Assembly: GCF_017948265.1 (NCBI RefSeq)
Contig: NZ_CP072852.1
Location: 3,906,001 to 3,970,000 of the forward strand
Reading direction: 5' to 3'
Origin: Rhodoferax sp. PAMC 29310
GTDB lineage: Bacteria; Pseudomonadota; Gammaproteobacteria; Burkholderiales; Burkholderiaceae_C
Length of the DNA stretch: 64,000 bases
The number at the start of each line of letters is the position of its first letter. The stretch's first letter is position 1. The notes under the pieces are model-generated. The model was not told the origin of the DNA and searched no databases. It saw only the letters and a list, made by a program, of their open reading frames with translations. The translations under genes were made by a program, and so were the position numbers. This document shows positions 63,367 to 64,000 of the stretch, piece after piece.

Positions 63367-64000
63367 CTAAGGCGCGCTTGATTGGCGGCGGAAGTCGGCG
63401 GGTGATTGACCGGTCCAGGACTTGAACGCGCGAATAAAGCTTTTCTCATTCATAAACCCACTGGCCTGGGCGACTTGCTTGATGGGGCGATCGGTGCGCA
63501 GCAGCAGGTCTTTGGCCAGCTTCTGGCGGACTTCGTCCTTGAGTGCCTGCAGGGAAGCGCCTTCTTCCTTCAGTTGGCGGTGCAGGGTGCGGGGAGACAT
63601 CAAGAGCAGGGCGGCCAAATCCTCCGCGCTGTGGGCTTGTTCCGGGTGGGCGAGCAGAGTCTGGCGCACACGCTGCACTAGCAGGCGGTCGCGCCGGTAC
63701 TGCAGCACGGTCAGAGGCAGGGCGCGTTGCAGCATGTGTTGCAGGGCGGCTTCGTCCCGGTGCAGCGGCAGGCTCAGGTAGCGGGCGTCAAACTGGATGC
63801 TGGCCTGCGCTGCGTGAAACGCCGTGGGGCCGGTAAACAGCACCTTGTAAACCTTGGCATGCGGTGGCGGAGCAAACGGAAAGCGGGCCGCCGTGACGGC
63901 AATGCGCGAGTCCAGCAGCCAGCAGGCAACGCCATGCACATTGCGCAACACCGACACCAGGCAAAACTCGCGCAGCGCGCCCAGGTCGCGGTGCTCGGCA
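63367..64000 (-). CDS. AraC-family transcriptional regulator, N-terminal part beyond the window
   Basis: The frame stays open to the last base, so the gene starts outside; 210 C-terminal residues are visible. A C-terminal pair of HTH motifs (HSAEDLAALLLMSPRTLHRQLKEEGASLQALKDEVRQKLAKDLLLRTDRPIKQVAQASGFMNEKSFIRAFKSWTGQSPADFRR) is typical of AraC/XylS. The part before resembles the arabinose-binding-like domain of the OruR/ArgR-type group. Target unknown. Confidence 0.88.
   Translation of the reverse strand, partial: AEHRDLGALREFCLVSVLRNVHGVACWLLDSRIAVTAARFPFAPPPHAKVYKVLFTGPTAFHAAQASIQFDARYLSLPLHRDEAALQHMLQRALPLTVLQYRRDRLLVQRVRQTLLAHPEQAHSAEDLAALLLMSPRTLHRQLKEEGASLQALKDEVRQKLAKDLLLRTDRPIKQVAQASGFMNEKSFIRAFKSWTGQSPADFRRQSSAP

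Overview
The window looks like chromosomal DNA of a metabolically versatile betaproteobacterium, most likely Burkholderiales/Comamonadaceae (Rhodoferax/Polaromonas-like). This rests on gene content: aerobic CoA-dependent aromatic degradation, two branched-chain-type ABC importers, PHA-granule and wax-ester/triacylglycerol genes, and a degenerate interspersed repeat (core TAGCT-N-TGCGC ... GCTAG) that I associate with that family. The assignment is inference; no rRNA or tRNA gene is visible.

Region 1 (1-14260, minus strand) is one tightly packed 14-gene operon with mostly 4-bp ATGA overlaps. It encodes an FAD monooxygenase/old-yellow-enzyme fusion (2-aminobenzoyl-CoA or salicylyl-CoA hydroxylase type), an SDR, a MarR regulator, a crotonase-fold protein, an acyl-CoA dehydrogenase, a benzoate/2-aminobenzoate-type CoA ligase, a complete Liv-type ABC importer, a hotdog thioesterase, a RidA-like protein and a kynurenine-formamidase-like hydrolase. 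It reads as uptake, CoA activation, dearomatisation and beta-oxidation of anthranilate or a close relative. A strong promoter with a palindrome in its spacer lies in front of it, and an intrinsic terminator lies about 370 bp after the last gene.

Region 2 (14459-33659) is housekeeping and stress: dbpA, an M48 lipoprotein protease, hemerythrin (with an FNR-like box), an M14 carboxypeptidase, gshA, gor, amn, a GMC oxidoreductase, ohrR-ohr with an operator, a DUF2855 protein, a SrkA-like kinase, a FKBP isomerase, a transsulfuration-type PLP gene broken by one in-frame TAG, and a LysR regulator.

Region 3 (33660-40306) looks like an accessory island: about 700 bp without a recognisable gene, a 48-codon small membrane-protein ORF built on a 9-bp tandem repeat, then two large unrecognised genes (864 and 851 aa). 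The second has a canonical DxDxDG-type calcium loop and a C-terminal set of hydrophobic segments. This pair is the best candidate for an undescribed system.

Region 4 (40307-57877) holds htpG, a lipase-like hydrolase, a RluF-like pseudouridine synthase and a Crp/Fnr regulator divergent from a second CoA-ligase/Liv-importer operon. That operon ends with a PaaK-like ligase and has three strong hairpins behind its binding-protein gene. Then come DUF1840, a putative aminopeptidase, a PHA-system protein, an acyl-CoA-binding protein and a WS/DGAT.

Region 5 (57878-64000) has an IS3-family element, directly followed by a GGDEF-EAL gene that is intact in frame apart from three in-frame stop codons. 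After it lies about 950 bp of non-coding DNA with three degenerate repeats carrying DnaA-box-like motifs, and a truncated AraC regulator running off the end.
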